Source: a virus
Reading direction: 5' to 3' (one strand)
IMG/VR virus record: IMGVR_UViG_3300034071_001522
Coordinates: 1-27,263 of that record
Length of the DNA stretch: 27,263 bases
Of this stretch, positions 1 to 6,641 are shown in pieces. The notes beneath the pieces were generated by a model. It did not search any database, was not told where the DNA came from, and was given only the letters and a program-made list of their open reading frames with translations. Both the position numbers and the translations under genes were made by a program. How positions within the stretch are numbered: the stretch's first letter is position 1; every line of letters starts with the position of its first letter.

Positions 1-27
1 ACATTTGACAAACTGTTCTTCGCTCAT
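1..27 (-). CDS. Start of a gene running off the left edge (partial)
   Basis: Only the first nine codons are inside the window, reading MSEEQFVKC. The ATG follows the stop of the upstream 52-aa gene by eight bases and continues the string of small, closely packed minus-strand genes. A GAG a few bases upstream is a weak ribosome site. Function cannot be judged from nine residues. Confidence 0.45.
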
Positions 28-35
28 TAATTGTC

Positions 36-194
36 TCACAATTTAACTTTTATTCCCAAAAGTTCTTTTGCATGTTCAATTGCTTCTTCAATTGCTTCTA
101 AGTATGCAAGCTTGCGTTCATCAGATTCTTTATTTTTAATAAGAGTTAAGACAAAAAGAATCTTCTTTAGCTTATTTGTTTCTTCATCGGTCAT
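36..194 (-). CDS. Hypothetical 52-aa helical protein
   Basis: A 52-codon frame opens with an ATG that overlaps the stop of the upstream gene in an ATGA, the commonest junction in this genome. The product (begins MTDEETNKLKKILF, ends KELLGIKVKL) is rich in Glu, Lys, Leu and Ala and looks like one or two amphipathic helices, without cysteines or a clear membrane segment. I do not recognise a family. Its place at the end of a run of small overlapping genes behind an early promoter at 623-651 suggests an early accessory protein. Confidence comes from the junction and the protein-like composition, not from homology. Confidence 0.6.
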   Translation of the reverse strand: MTDEETNKLKKILFVLTLIKNKESDERKLAYLEAIEEAIEHAKELLGIKVKL

Positions 195-370
195 TTCTTA
201 TATTCCTTTGGATCACCCATCAATTCGTCATAAGTGTCATCAATAATTGGATCGAGTAAATCTGACTCTAACTGTTCATAAATGCTATCATACAAGTCTT
301 CGCCTTCTGGAACATCAATAAGATACGTCTTCCATCCAGCAACTTTTACATCGACAAGATATTTTGTCAT
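191..370 (-). CDS. Hypothetical 59-aa acidic protein
   Basis: The 59-codon frame begins MTKYLVDVKVAGWKTYLIDV and is strongly acidic in its second half (ESDLLDPIIDDTYDELMGD). Its ATG overlaps the stop of the 85-aa gene upstream (ATGA) and its own stop overlaps the next start (ATGA), so the three genes are translationally coupled. The alternating hydrophobic N-terminus suggests a small beta-sheet followed by acidic helices. No family recognised. It would be transcribed from the early promoter at 623-651. Confidence 0.65.
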   Translation of the reverse strand: MTKYLVDVKVAGWKTYLIDVPEGEDLYDSIYEQLESDLLDPIIDDTYDELMGDPKEYKK

Positions 371-624
371 GGTACAATAACCTCATAGGTCTGATCAAAA
401 ATAGCAGGAGCGCAAGGATAAAACTCACCAGCAATTCCCTTAATAATATAATCTCCAACACGTGCTGTCATAATGCCTTCAAGTGTAAGAATTTTAATCT
501 TTGTTGGTTCGAAATTATCATCACGAAGAATAAGTAAACCACCACACCAATCTGATAATACTCCAGCATTATCCTCTGTTAGTTGATGTGCTTCTACATC
601 AACTGGCTTCTTACGAACTTTCAT
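367..624 (-). CDS. Conserved phage protein of unknown function, 85 aa
   Basis: The start chosen is the ATG giving MKVRKKPVDVEAHQL, preceded by a GGAG site. The product ends with the pattern TLEGIMTARVGDYIIKGIAGEFYPCAPAIFDQTYE, which I recognise as the hallmark of a small protein widespread in phages and prophages (basic VEA-type start, then 'GDYIIKG..GEFYPC.P.IF...Y'). Its biochemical role is unknown. Length is normal for the family. The odd feature is that its start codon shares two bases with the -10 box of the promoter at 623-651, so transcripts from that promoter should begin inside the gene; expression would need read-through from the primase side. Confidence 0.85.
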   Translation of the reverse strand: MKVRKKPVDVEAHQLTEDNAGVLSDWCGGLLILRDDNFEPTKIKILTLEGIMTARVGDYIIKGIAGEFYPCAPAIFDQTYEVIVP

Positions 625-651
625 TATATATTCTCCATTGTTAAAAGTCAA
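623..651 (-). promoter_or_regulatory. Sigma70-type early promoter overlapping a start codon
   Basis: On the minus strand TTGACT (646-651) is followed after 17 bases by TATAAT (623-628). Four other promoters in the window share TTGACTT and the 17-base spacer. The -10 box shares its last two bases with the ATG of the 85-aa gene, and that gene's GGAG lies in the spacer. The predicted transcript start is near 616, so this promoter best fits the 59-aa and 52-aa genes. Confidence 0.75.
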
Positions 652-655
652 GTTT

Positions 656-663
656 TATAAATA
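656..663 (+). promoter_or_regulatory. T4-type late promoter of the GIY-YIG gene
   Basis: An exact TATAAATA, the T4 late promoter core recognised by the phage sigma gp55 in T4 itself, lies 60 bases before the GIY-YIG start on the plus strand. The -35 box of the divergent minus-strand early promoter ends five bases away (651). Transcription would start about at 668-670, at the first base of the leader hairpin. Confidence 0.75.
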
Positions 664-667
664 AAGT

Positions 668-697
668 GTAGGTCACGAGACTGCAATCTCTACCTAC
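668..697 (+). promoter_or_regulatory. Two-stem leader hairpin of the GIY-YIG gene
   Basis: Outer stem GTAGGT (668-673) pairs with ACCTAC (692-697). Inside, a CAC/T internal loop separates it from GAGA (677-680) paired with TCTC (687-690) around a six-base loop. The HNH leader at 17844-17874 has the same architecture with different stem sequences. The hairpin should sit at the very 5' end of a late transcript and ends 25 bases before the start codon. Confidence 0.7.
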
Positions 698-722
698 TCT
701 ACCGCTAAAGAGGAGCGACAGC

Positions 723-1244
723 ATGAATATTTATTACGTATACGCCTACCTAAGATCATCAGATAATACTCCATATTACATTGGTAAGGGAAAAGATAAA
801 AGAGCTTTCTCCAAACAACATGGTGTTTCTGTTCCAAAAGACAAATCCAAAATTGTATTCTTAGAGAGCAATTTAACAGAAATTGGCGCCTTAGCATTAG
901 AACGCAGATATATCAGATGGTATGGCAGAAAAGATTTAAACAATGGTGTTCTCCATAATAAAACTGAAGGAGGAGATATGCCGCCTGTCAGATCCGGTCC
1001 TGTGGGTCCATATGGTCCGTATAGCATAGAAGATCGTATTAAAAAATACGCTTCTAGAAGAGGCAAAAATCCTGCTCACTCGCTTCGAATGAAAGGAAGA
1101 CCTGCTTGGAACAAAGGCGTAAAAACTGGCCCTCGTGGTCCTATGTCCGAAGAACATAAAGCAAAAATCTCAGCATCAAAGAAATCTAAACTCTCTTCCA
1201 CTGATTCAACCTTAATTGTGCCGGTAAATCACGATAGGTGTTAG
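723..1244 (+). CDS. GIY-YIG homing endonuclease, Seg-like, with NUMOD3 motif
   Basis: A site-specific DNA endonuclease of the free-standing phage type that spreads its own gene by cutting uninserted relatives. The GIY-YIG core is clear: YYVYAY (4-9), YYIGKG (18-23), catalytic-type Arg27, and E53/E60 in the helix carrying the metal-binding Glu. Around 118-155 a NUMOD3-type DNA-binding motif reads AWNKG then [18 protein letters not shown] lies before the ATG. It is one of only two plus-strand genes. Its last 59 bases overlap, antisense, the 3' end of primase, so its tail after KISASKKSK is simply the complement of primase codons. That suggests the original C-terminus was lost or joined at insertion. 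Its leader matches that of the HNH gene. Confidence 0.92.
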   Translation: MNIYYVYAYLRSSDNTPYYIGKGKDKRAFSKQHGVSVPKDKSKIVFLESNLTEIGALALERRYIRWYGRKDLNNGVLHNKTEGGDMPPVRSGPVGPYGPYSIEDRIKKYASRRGKNPAHSLRMKGRPAWNKGVKTGPRGPMSEEHKAKISASKKSKLSSTDSTLIVPVNHDRC

Positions 1245-2208
1245 TTTTGATAATATGTTCAATAAATTCAGAACTCATACCAGATAAAACCATATCGTTA
1301 ATATCTTTTTGATCTAAATTATCGGGCCAAATACACACAGAGTAACCATTAAGAATAGCCTTTTCCATTTTCTTAACGGTCTCTTTAGAATATTTCTCGT
1401 TGTCGTAAACGATCGTTAATCTACTCTTATCAAAGTCTTTGATAGCACTAACGAGATCACCTCCAGCAGTAGCAATACTGTTAGGAACAAACATACTGTC
1501 AATCGGACCTTCAAGGACAGGAATAATTCTGTTACGATCAACAGTGTCCAAGCCATAAAGTTTAGGTATTGCTTCATTAAGAACAATTGTAATATATTTA
1601 AGTCCTGAAGCCCCCAACGTACGCCCTTGGTAGGCATGAACAGTTTTATTACTGTCAAGAAAAGGGATAAGAAGCCTTGTCTCATCTCGAGCCAGAGACT
1701 CAGCTGAAAACTTGTTGGCAACCAAATTATTAGTAAAATGCTTAAAATTAGGACATGCAAATAACTTGGCGTGATAGGCATTAGGTATCTTTCTTGCAAC
1801 TACGAATTTCTTGATAGGATCAAAAGGCGAAAGCTGAGAAACTTTCTTCAATCCTTTTAATGGCCCGGAGGTCATATATACTGGCTTACGCATTTTCTCG
1901 ACGAACTTCTCGTAATCGTCTTGTTCCGGCGTTTTCTTACCAGCCAACTTTTCTAACTGATACTCATTATATAGGTTGACATCCATCATCTTAATAAAGT
2001 TTGGAATGCCCAATGTCGCATTACAGTTGTGACAATGAAACAACATCTTACCTTCTTTATGATAGATGTATCCTCGAGCTTTATTTTGGTGTGTTTCTGA
2101 ATCCCCGCAAATAGGACAGCGGAAATTGTATAGGTTTGGTCCCTTACGTTTAAATTTCTCTAATCGTGAAGAAACAATACCGATATACTTGTGGGATAAC
2201 CAATCCAT
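1186..2208 (-). CDS. 61: DNA primase, T4 gp61 family
   Basis: Synthesises the RNA primers for lagging-strand replication with the gp41 helicase. At 340 aa it is very close to T4 gp61. The N-terminal zinc ribbon is intact: CPIC (Cys31, Cys34) and CHNC (Cys59, Cys62). A TOPRIM-like catalytic part follows: [11 protein letters not shown] supplies the conserved Glu and LTIVYDNE the acidic strand, with [14 protein letters not shown] downstream. GGAG sits six bases before the ATG. The C-terminus ends ...LNQWKRV, like other phage gp61 proteins, so the convergent GIY-YIG gene has not damaged it despite a 59-base overlap. A weak sigma70-like promoter lies just upstream (2238-2265). Confidence 0.93.
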   Translation of the reverse strand: MDWLSHKYIGIVSSRLEKFKRKGPNLYNFRCPICGDSETHQNKARGYIYHKEGKMLFHCHNCNATLGIPNFIKMMDVNLYNEYQLEKLAGKKTPEQDDYEKFVEKMRKPVYMTSGPLKGLKKVSQLSPFDPIKKFVVARKIPNAYHAKLFACPNFKHFTNNLVANKFSAESLARDETRLLIPFLDSNKTVHAYQGRTLGASGLKYITIVLNEAIPKLYGLDTVDRNRIIPVLEGPIDSMFVPNSIATAGGDLVSAIKDFDKSRLTIVYDNEKYSKETVKKMEKAILNGYSVCIWPDNLDQKDINDMVLSGMSSEFIEHIIKTNTYRDLPAQLRLNQWKRV

Positions 2209-2237
2209 AATATCTCCATATCAAACCCTCATATATG

Positions 2238-2265
2238 ATTATACCGGTATTTTTCAAAAAGGCAA
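2238..2265 (-). promoter_or_regulatory. Possible weak promoter before primase
   Basis: TATAAT (2238-2243) is preceded after 16 bases by TTGCCT (2260-2265) on the minus strand. The -10 is perfect but the -35 departs from the TTGACTT shared by the other five promoters, so this is a weaker call. It sits in the only real gap around here and could give primase its own start. Confidence 0.45.
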
Positions 2266-2266
2266 A

Positions 2267-2656
2267 TTAATTTTTTAGAAGAAGTTTGGCTACATCGCCC
2301 CAATTTGCGAGAACGAAAGCAGCGAGAGCAAATCCGCCGCCATACACCCACATCATTCTTTCTAGATCGTTCATCTTCTTAGAAAACTTATCAAAAGATT
2401 CATCTAGTTTTTCTATGATTTTTGCGTCTTCTTTTTCGATATGTTCATAAATCTTTTCTTCACGCTCGTCAAATTCATCTCTTCTTTTTTCTAGAATAAT
2501 TTCTAGGCTATCGGTAATCTTTTCTTGTTGAGACAAACGTAATTCATGAACTGCTATCATTTTATTAAGATCAGCAGAAATGTCTGTTAGCTTAGAGATA
2601 GCATCTTCTAGTTTAGTTTGTTTCGCTTCTAGATTGTTGCAAGCCTTCTCATCCAT
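2267..2656 (-). CDS. Coiled-coil protein with C-terminal membrane anchor
   Basis: The 129-aa product has a long heptad-like region (about 8-100, rich in Glu, Lys and Leu) ending in one hydrophobic segment, about residues 102-121 (MMWVYGGGFALAAFVLANW), and a short basic tail. It is therefore a C-tail-anchored coiled coil. The stretch KLTDISADLNKMIAVHELRL is familiar from similar small proteins of marine T4-like phages (a DUF7201-type family; I am moderately sure of the name). Its start overlaps the stop of the metallopeptidase in TAATG. A role at the inner membrane, possibly in lysis, is a guess from topology and its neighbour. Confidence 0.8.
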   Translation of the reverse strand: MDEKACNNLEAKQTKLEDAISKLTDISADLNKMIAVHELRLSQQEKITDSLEIILEKRRDEFDEREEKIYEHIEKEDAKIIEKLDESFDKFSKKMNDLERMMWVYGGGFALAAFVLANWGDVAKLLLKN

Positions 2657-3222
2657 TAGTTCTGATCTTTCCTTGTTTCTGCTCTACGTTCTCTTTTGAA
2701 AGCAGCCTTAAGACCAACAATGTCTCTTAGCTTTTTCTTTTGATGTAGGGCTGACATAGGGTTAAACTTTTTGTTTCCTCTATCAAAATCAATCAATGGA
2801 CTATATGTCTGTATACCTGCACCTGGTCCGCCTGAACCCATGACATTGGCAGGTATAAGAGATTCTGTCTCTTTGAGATTTGGAGGAGTTGCTTTTTGAT
2901 TGAATACGCTAGGGTAGGTTGTGTTAAATTTTCTCATTATTCTTCCTGCTATAGCGTTGGCTTCATCTTCTCTAAACTGTTCACCTTTTTTGCCCATCTG
3001 TGTTTGCTTAACATGAATAAGCTCATGAGCAATAGTGCGCATAATATCGCCAGGATGACGTTCTGTTATACGAACATATATTTCATCGCCTTTAGAGTGA
3101 CCGAAGGCTGCTTTTGTATTTTCTTTATTACCAACAAAATGTATTTTTGGTAAGGTTGAAAGGCTTATTTCTTTTGCCGCAAACTTAACAAAGTCGTTTA
3201 ATTGTTTTATAACGGATTGCAT
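2656..3222 (-). CDS. Zinc metallopeptidase-like protein (HExxH)
   Basis: A 188-aa protein with a zincin motif IAHELIHVKQ (about 63-72): two His and the Glu of HExxH are present. A downstream EDEANAIAGRIMRKF (about 85-99) places a Glu in an EANA setting that can serve as third zinc ligand, as in gluzincins. Upstream, RHPGDIMRT precedes the helix as in a family common in T4-like marine phages. The last 90 residues are Gly/Pro-rich then very basic. Substrate unknown; it lies at the end of the virion block, so processing of virion or cell-envelope proteins is possible. No signal peptide is visible. Start and stop both overlap neighbours in TAATG. Confidence 0.85.
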   Translation of the reverse strand: MQSVIKQLNDFVKFAAKEISLSTLPKIHFVGNKENTKAAFGHSKGDEIYVRITERHPGDIMRTIAHELIHVKQTQMGKKGEQFREDEANAIAGRIMRKFNTTYPSVFNQKATPPNLKETESLIPANVMGSGGPGAGIQTYSPLIDFDRGNKKFNPMSALHQKKKLRDIVGLKAAFKRERRAETRKDQN

Positions 3223-3611
3223 TAAACTTTCCTTAGTTTTGCGACAATAACTTCATCCATTTCAATTAAATCAGTATCGATTATATTCTCATCATTTATA
3301 TTATAAATTTTTTCTGGTAATATTTCTAATAATATTAAAAAAGGTTTTATGTATTTCATTTGAGGTTTCATTCTCAAATATAATATTCTACATAAAACCT
3401 CTGGACCAAAACAATTATTAAGAACGATAATGTGATTTAATATTAATCGTTCTTTTAAATCGCCATATTCAGTATATCTAGTAATTAATTTTTTAATATA
3501 CTTCAACCTATTAAGATCTTCAACGAAGTCTTCGGTGGAAGCGTATTTCACATTATCATAGTGAGAAGCACAATATAGTAAAAAGTTTTTATCTGTCAGT
3601 TTTTCAATCAT
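3222..3611 (-). CDS. Conserved T4-like phage protein of unknown function, 129 aa
   Basis: The product begins MIEKLTDKNFLLYCASHYDN and contains FVEDLNRLKYIKKLITRY and LKERLILNHIIVLNN. I recognise this pattern as a conserved all-helical protein of T4-like marine phages (a DUF7207-type family), without known activity. Between the preceding stop (TAA) and its ATG there are two bases, and upstream there is no Shine-Dalgarno, only T- and A-rich sequence. It probably relies on re-initiation by ribosomes finishing the 90-aa gene. Codons are even more AT-rich than the neighbours. Confidence 0.85.
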   Translation of the reverse strand: MIEKLTDKNFLLYCASHYDNVKYASTEDFVEDLNRLKYIKKLITRYTEYGDLKERLILNHIIVLNNCFGPEVLCRILYLRMKPQMKYIKPFLILLEILPEKIYNINDENIIDTDLIEMDEVIVAKLRKV

Positions 3612-3613
3612 TA

Positions 3614-3886
3614 TTAAAAATTAAAAAGTTCTGCTCTTTTCCATACATCATTAGCTACGCACACATAGATGTAAGTGGAATCATAACGTATCATACCAGG
3701 GCTTCCATTTGATGCGCCAATCGGCGGCGCACTATTTGATATTTGCAGATTGGCAGCAAAAATGTTCACATTCACCGTGCGTACGCTTGGCGCACCGGCA
3801 GGGTCTCGGAGGACTAAGACCCTGTCGGTTGGTGCAACATTAGCAGCTGTAGGTATCTGTGAAACCTTTACGCTGTTATCTGTCAT
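3614..3886 (-). CDS. Small virion-type protein, 90 aa
   Basis: The sequence reads TDRVLVLRDPAGAPSVRTVNVNIFAANL, then a closing segment GSPGMIRYDSTYIYVCVANDVWKRAEL. I have seen this 'G.IRYD..YIYVC.ANN.WKR' ending in many marine phage structural and fibre proteins, where it forms a small beta-rich module. An AGGA lies eight to nine bases before the ATG. It follows the 241-aa virion protein with a four-base gap and is presumably co-expressed with it late. The exact place in the particle is not evident. Confidence 0.75.
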   Translation of the reverse strand: MTDNSVKVSQIPTAANVAPTDRVLVLRDPAGAPSVRTVNVNIFAANLQISNSAPPIGASNGSPGMIRYDSTYIYVCVANDVWKRAELFNF

Positions 3887-3889
3887 TTA

Positions 3890-4615
3890 TTAGGTTCCTG
3901 GGAAGAAGCTGTCGTCAGTTGAAGCATCGTTAGCTGTAGCGGCTGTACCGTAAGCAGCAGTCTGAGCGCCAAGAGATCCCATGGCTACTAGGTTTTCGTA
4001 ATGAACACGACCAGCACGTCCTCCGGCAGTAACAACCATGTAAGTAGTAGTTGTATTGCCAGCAGCTGATCCACCAGTAGCATTAGTGATGAATAGGTTT
4101 GAAGTTGGGATAACTGGATTACCCTGACCAGTTCCAGTGAAACCGAAACCAGCAGTGTTAAGAGTTAGAACAACTGCACCACCAGTAGCATTTGTAGTCA
4201 TATTGAAAGTAGCATTACCACCAGCAACTGGTGACTTAACTACTAGAATGTCGTTGTTGTTATAACCTACGCCAGTGTTTGCATAAACTGCAGAAACAGC
4301 TGGACCAGTGCCTGCTCTACGTAGGTTCCAACCAGCGTGAGCAACTTTTTCTGATGATGTGTTGGCAACTTCTGGTGCAGAAACACCAAATACGCCAACA
4401 GCAGCGCCAGAAAGGAATGCGCTTGATGTTGCATTATTGAACATAGCAACATCGGTTGCTGCTCTTGAACCGGCAGATGTATTGCCGAAATGAGCGTTGG
4501 CGCCACCACCAGCTTTTACTGCTGTATAGGTTCCGATTGGAGCGCCTGTTGATGTTTCGACAGTAGTGCTGCTATTAGCAGTAACTGACTGATCGTTTCT
4601 ACCCCATTGTGCCAT
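3890..4615 (-). CDS. Virion structural protein, glycine/threonine-rich, 241 aa
   Basis: The product starts MAQWGRNDQSVTANSST and is rich in Gly, Ala, Thr and Asn in beta-forming patterns. It contains HAGWNLRRAGTGPA and, near the end, GGRAGRVHYENLVAMGSL, followed by an acidic tail ending DDSFFPGT. These landmarks match an abundant small structural protein of T4-like marine phages. It lacks a signal peptide or membrane segment. A very strong site (AGGAGG) and the AATAAATA late-type box at 4645-4652 suggest high late expression, as for a decoration or fibre protein. The middle insert (about 100-200) is repetitive in composition. Confidence 0.8.
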   Translation of the reverse strand: MAQWGRNDQSVTANSSTTVETSTGAPIGTYTAVKAGGGANAHFGNTSAGSRAATDVAMFNNATSSAFLSGAAVGVFGVSAPEVANTSSEKVAHAGWNLRRAGTGPAVSAVYANTGVGYNNNDILVVKSPVAGGNATFNMTTNATGGAVVLTLNTAGFGFTGTGQGNPVIPTSNLFITNATGGSAAGNTTTTYMVVTAGGRAGRVHYENLVAMGSLGAQTAAYGTAATANDASTDDSFFPGT

Positions 4616-4644
4616 TTATTATTCCTCCTAAAAGAATTTTATTT

Positions 4645-4652
4645 TATTTATT
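4645..4652 (-). promoter_or_regulatory. Late-type promoter box before the 241-aa virion gene
   Basis: AATAAATA on the minus strand, fitting the NATAAATA late core described for marine T4-like phages, overlaps the stop of the 77-aa gene. It lies 30 bases before the ATG of the virion gene. The box before the 579-aa gene (6643-6650) has nearly the same downstream sequence. Confidence 0.55.
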
Positions 4653-4881
4653 CGTTATCTAAATTAGCCATATCTGAAAGATATTGCGATTTGGTATTGA
4701 AGAGTTTTTCTAAAGTTCCATCTTTCTTGACCTTATAATGATCAACAAAATCTGGATTATGATAAACTACTTCTTCTTTTGGTTTAACTCTAAGATCTTC
4801 AAATCTCATATACCATCCACCAGTTTTTTGTTTAACTGGTTTTTCTTTGATGATAATGTTATTAGCGGTATAAATGCCCAT
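4648..4881 (-). CDS. Hypothetical 77-aa protein in the virion block
   Basis: The product begins MGIYTANNIIIKEKPVKQKT and ends SQYLSDMANLDNE. It is mixed basic/acidic with several aromatic residues (GGWYMRFEDLRVKP, VVYHNPDFVDHYKV). Start and upstream stop overlap as TAATG, with AAAGG before the ATG, so it is coupled to the 579-aa gene. No family is recognised. The DNA of its last codons doubles as the late-type box for the next gene. Confidence 0.75.
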   Translation of the reverse strand: MGIYTANNIIIKEKPVKQKTGGWYMRFEDLRVKPKEEVVYHNPDFVDHYKVKKDGTLEKLFNTKSQYLSDMANLDNE

Positions 4882-6620
4882 TAGACCTTTAGTCCTTCTG
4901 CGCTATCATGCATTTTATTAACAGCTGTCTGACGATCAGCTGGCTTTAGACTCTGAAGATGAGAAGTAATTTTTCTTCCCATTGCTGGTGTAATCTTTGA
5001 CTTTGAACCATCATTGTGAGTAAAGTCAACAACGTTACCAGCAGCAGCACGACCTGCTTCTACCTGAATATGCTTACGTGGATCACGTTCAGTTGTTTCA
5101 GGTGTTGGGTTCTTTCTTGGACGACCTTCTTGAAGAGTTTCTTCTTTGACAGACTTTGCTGCTTTCTCGGATGCACGCTTTTCTGCCCACTTCTGAGTTT
5201 CAGTCTTACCATCAGCATCTTTAGGACCAGAAAAGAATTTCTTTTTCTTTTCTCCTGGCCAGTTCTGGTAACCCTGAGATTTCTTATCAGCTTCTTGAAC
5301 TGTTTCTTCCTTTAATTTCTTCTTTCCATCTTCTGTAGAAGTCCCAGTAACATCGTTCTGTGACATTTTGTCTGAAGTAGAATCTGCCCCGGTAGCGACT
5401 TCAGGTCTATTTGGTGCTACAGAGGCTTCAAGAAAAAAAGAGTTAATATGGTCGATTTCTGCCTGTGAGAAAGTAACTTCTTCCTTAACTCTTGTTGGCT
5501 TGCCATTCATAGTGACATCGCCTGAACCTTGAACTGATGAATCAGTCTTAGGAGCAGTTGGCTTTGGCATAGAAGTTTTCTTTTCAGGTGTAGATGTTAC
5601 ATCACCACCGCCCTGATATGAAGGATCGTTTGGATCAGCCTTTACGCCTTCTTCCATCTTACCAGCTGCTTTAGCTGCACGGAAACGTGAACCCCAAACT
5701 TCATCCTTTGGAGACTCAACCTTGCCGTCCTTATCATAATCTTTCTTAGCCTTCTTAGCAGCTTCAAACATGTTTGCTGGAGCTTGATCCTGCAGTTTTA
5801 AGAATGCCGAAATTAGTGGGTTGTTTTCTTCTGACATTTTCTTTTTCTTTCCTGATTCAGTTTCTGTTTTGGGTGTTAAATCTGTTGGTCTTTTTGGTGG
5901 TAGTGGAACATTATCTACTTTAGGCTCTACACTAGTTTGTTGAGCCGCAGGAACATATTTTTCACCAGCAACATTTGTTTGAAACTTCTTGCCCTGATAT
6001 TCAAACTGACCTGTTGAGGGATGTCCGGCTGTAGTAGCCTTTTCTCTTGCAGTCTTAAATGCTTGTGAGAACGACATTGGTTTTGCTGTTGACTTAGGTG
6101 CAGCCTTTACATCAATGTCAGGTAATTTTGTTGGCGTCTTATCTGCTGGAGCAGATGTTGGTGTTGATGAAGCAGGAGTAGCTGGTGCTTCTGGTTTCTT
6201 ATTCAAAGTGTCCAAATTATCGTCAAATTTTTGAGCTTTATCTTTCAACCAATCGCCAGCTTGACCTGCCTTTTCTTTAGCCCAACCAGCAGCTTTTACA
6301 GCAGCATCTTGAACTTCTGGTCTAGAAGCAGCATATCCTAGGGCGAGACCGGCGAGACCACCTCTAACACCAACTTTTAAACGTGATGGTCCTTTTGCAA
6401 CAGGTGTTGTCGGCGCTGCAGCTTTTGGTGCAGCTGTAGATTTAGGAGTAGTTGGTTTTGGTGCAGCTTTTGGAGCTTCTGGAGCTTCTGGTTCAGGTGC
6501 AGATCCTTTGTAACTAGCTTCGTCTGACCAATCAGTGGTAGATTTTGCCTTCTGAGCTTCGTTAATTTTACTCTGAACTTCAGCAAGAGCTTCTTGGATT
6601 GTTTTTGGTTTGTCAGTCAT
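4881..6620 (-). CDS. Large modular Pro/Lys/Thr-rich virion-associated protein
   Basis: This 579-aa protein is mostly disordered, Ala/Pro/Lys/Thr-rich linker joined to short recognisable modules. Residues 1-18 contain ALAE (L-x-E); about 82-98 is a glycine-rich hydrophobic patch. At 183-222, SFSQAFKTAREK...QFEYQGKKFQTNVAGE repeats the module that opens the M15 peptidase (24260-24922). About 290-310, KDYDKDGKVESPKDEVWG resembles a calcium-binding loop but lacks Glu at position 12. FFLEAS (395-400) is another L-x-E site. The C-terminus, PRKHIQVEAGRAAAGNVVDF on, is compact and basic. I read it as a head-associated scaffold or cargo protein; the function is not established. Confidence 0.75.
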   Translation of the reverse strand: MTDKPKTIQEALAEVQSKINEAQKAKSTTDWSDEASYKGSAPEPEAPEAPKAAPKPTTPKSTAAPKAAAPTTPVAKGPSRLKVGVRGGLAGLALGYAASRPEVQDAAVKAAGWAKEKAGQAGDWLKDKAQKFDDNLDTLNKKPEAPATPASSTPTSAPADKTPTKLPDIDVKAAPKSTAKPMSFSQAFKTAREKATTAGHPSTGQFEYQGKKFQTNVAGEKYVPAAQQTSVEPKVDNVPLPPKRPTDLTPKTETESGKKKKMSEENNPLISAFLKLQDQAPANMFEAAKKAKKDYDKDGKVESPKDEVWGSRFRAAKAAGKMEEGVKADPNDPSYQGGGDVTSTPEKKTSMPKPTAPKTDSSVQGSGDVTMNGKPTRVKEEVTFSQAEIDHINSFFLEASVAPNRPEVATGADSTSDKMSQNDVTGTSTEDGKKKLKEETVQEADKKSQGYQNWPGEKKKKFFSGPKDADGKTETQKWAEKRASEKAAKSVKEETLQEGRPRKNPTPETTERDPRKHIQVEAGRAAAGNVVDFTHNDGSKSKITPAMGRKITSHLQSLKPADRQTAVNKMHDSAEGLKV

Positions 6621-6641
6621 CTTTTCCTCTTAGAATTTTTA

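Noticed and set aside
674-697. tRNA-Cys-like anticodon arm (loop with CTGCAAT) in the GIY-YIG leader
   Set aside because: The five bases on each side of a seven-base loop do not pair, and no acceptor, D or T arm can be placed around it. The stretch is better explained as the inner stem of the leader hairpin.
5016-5315. 99-aa Phe/Leu-rich plus-strand frame, membrane-protein-like
   Set aside because: It is the complement of Lys/Glu codons of the 579-aa protein, which always yields Phe/Leu-rich shadows. No start signals.
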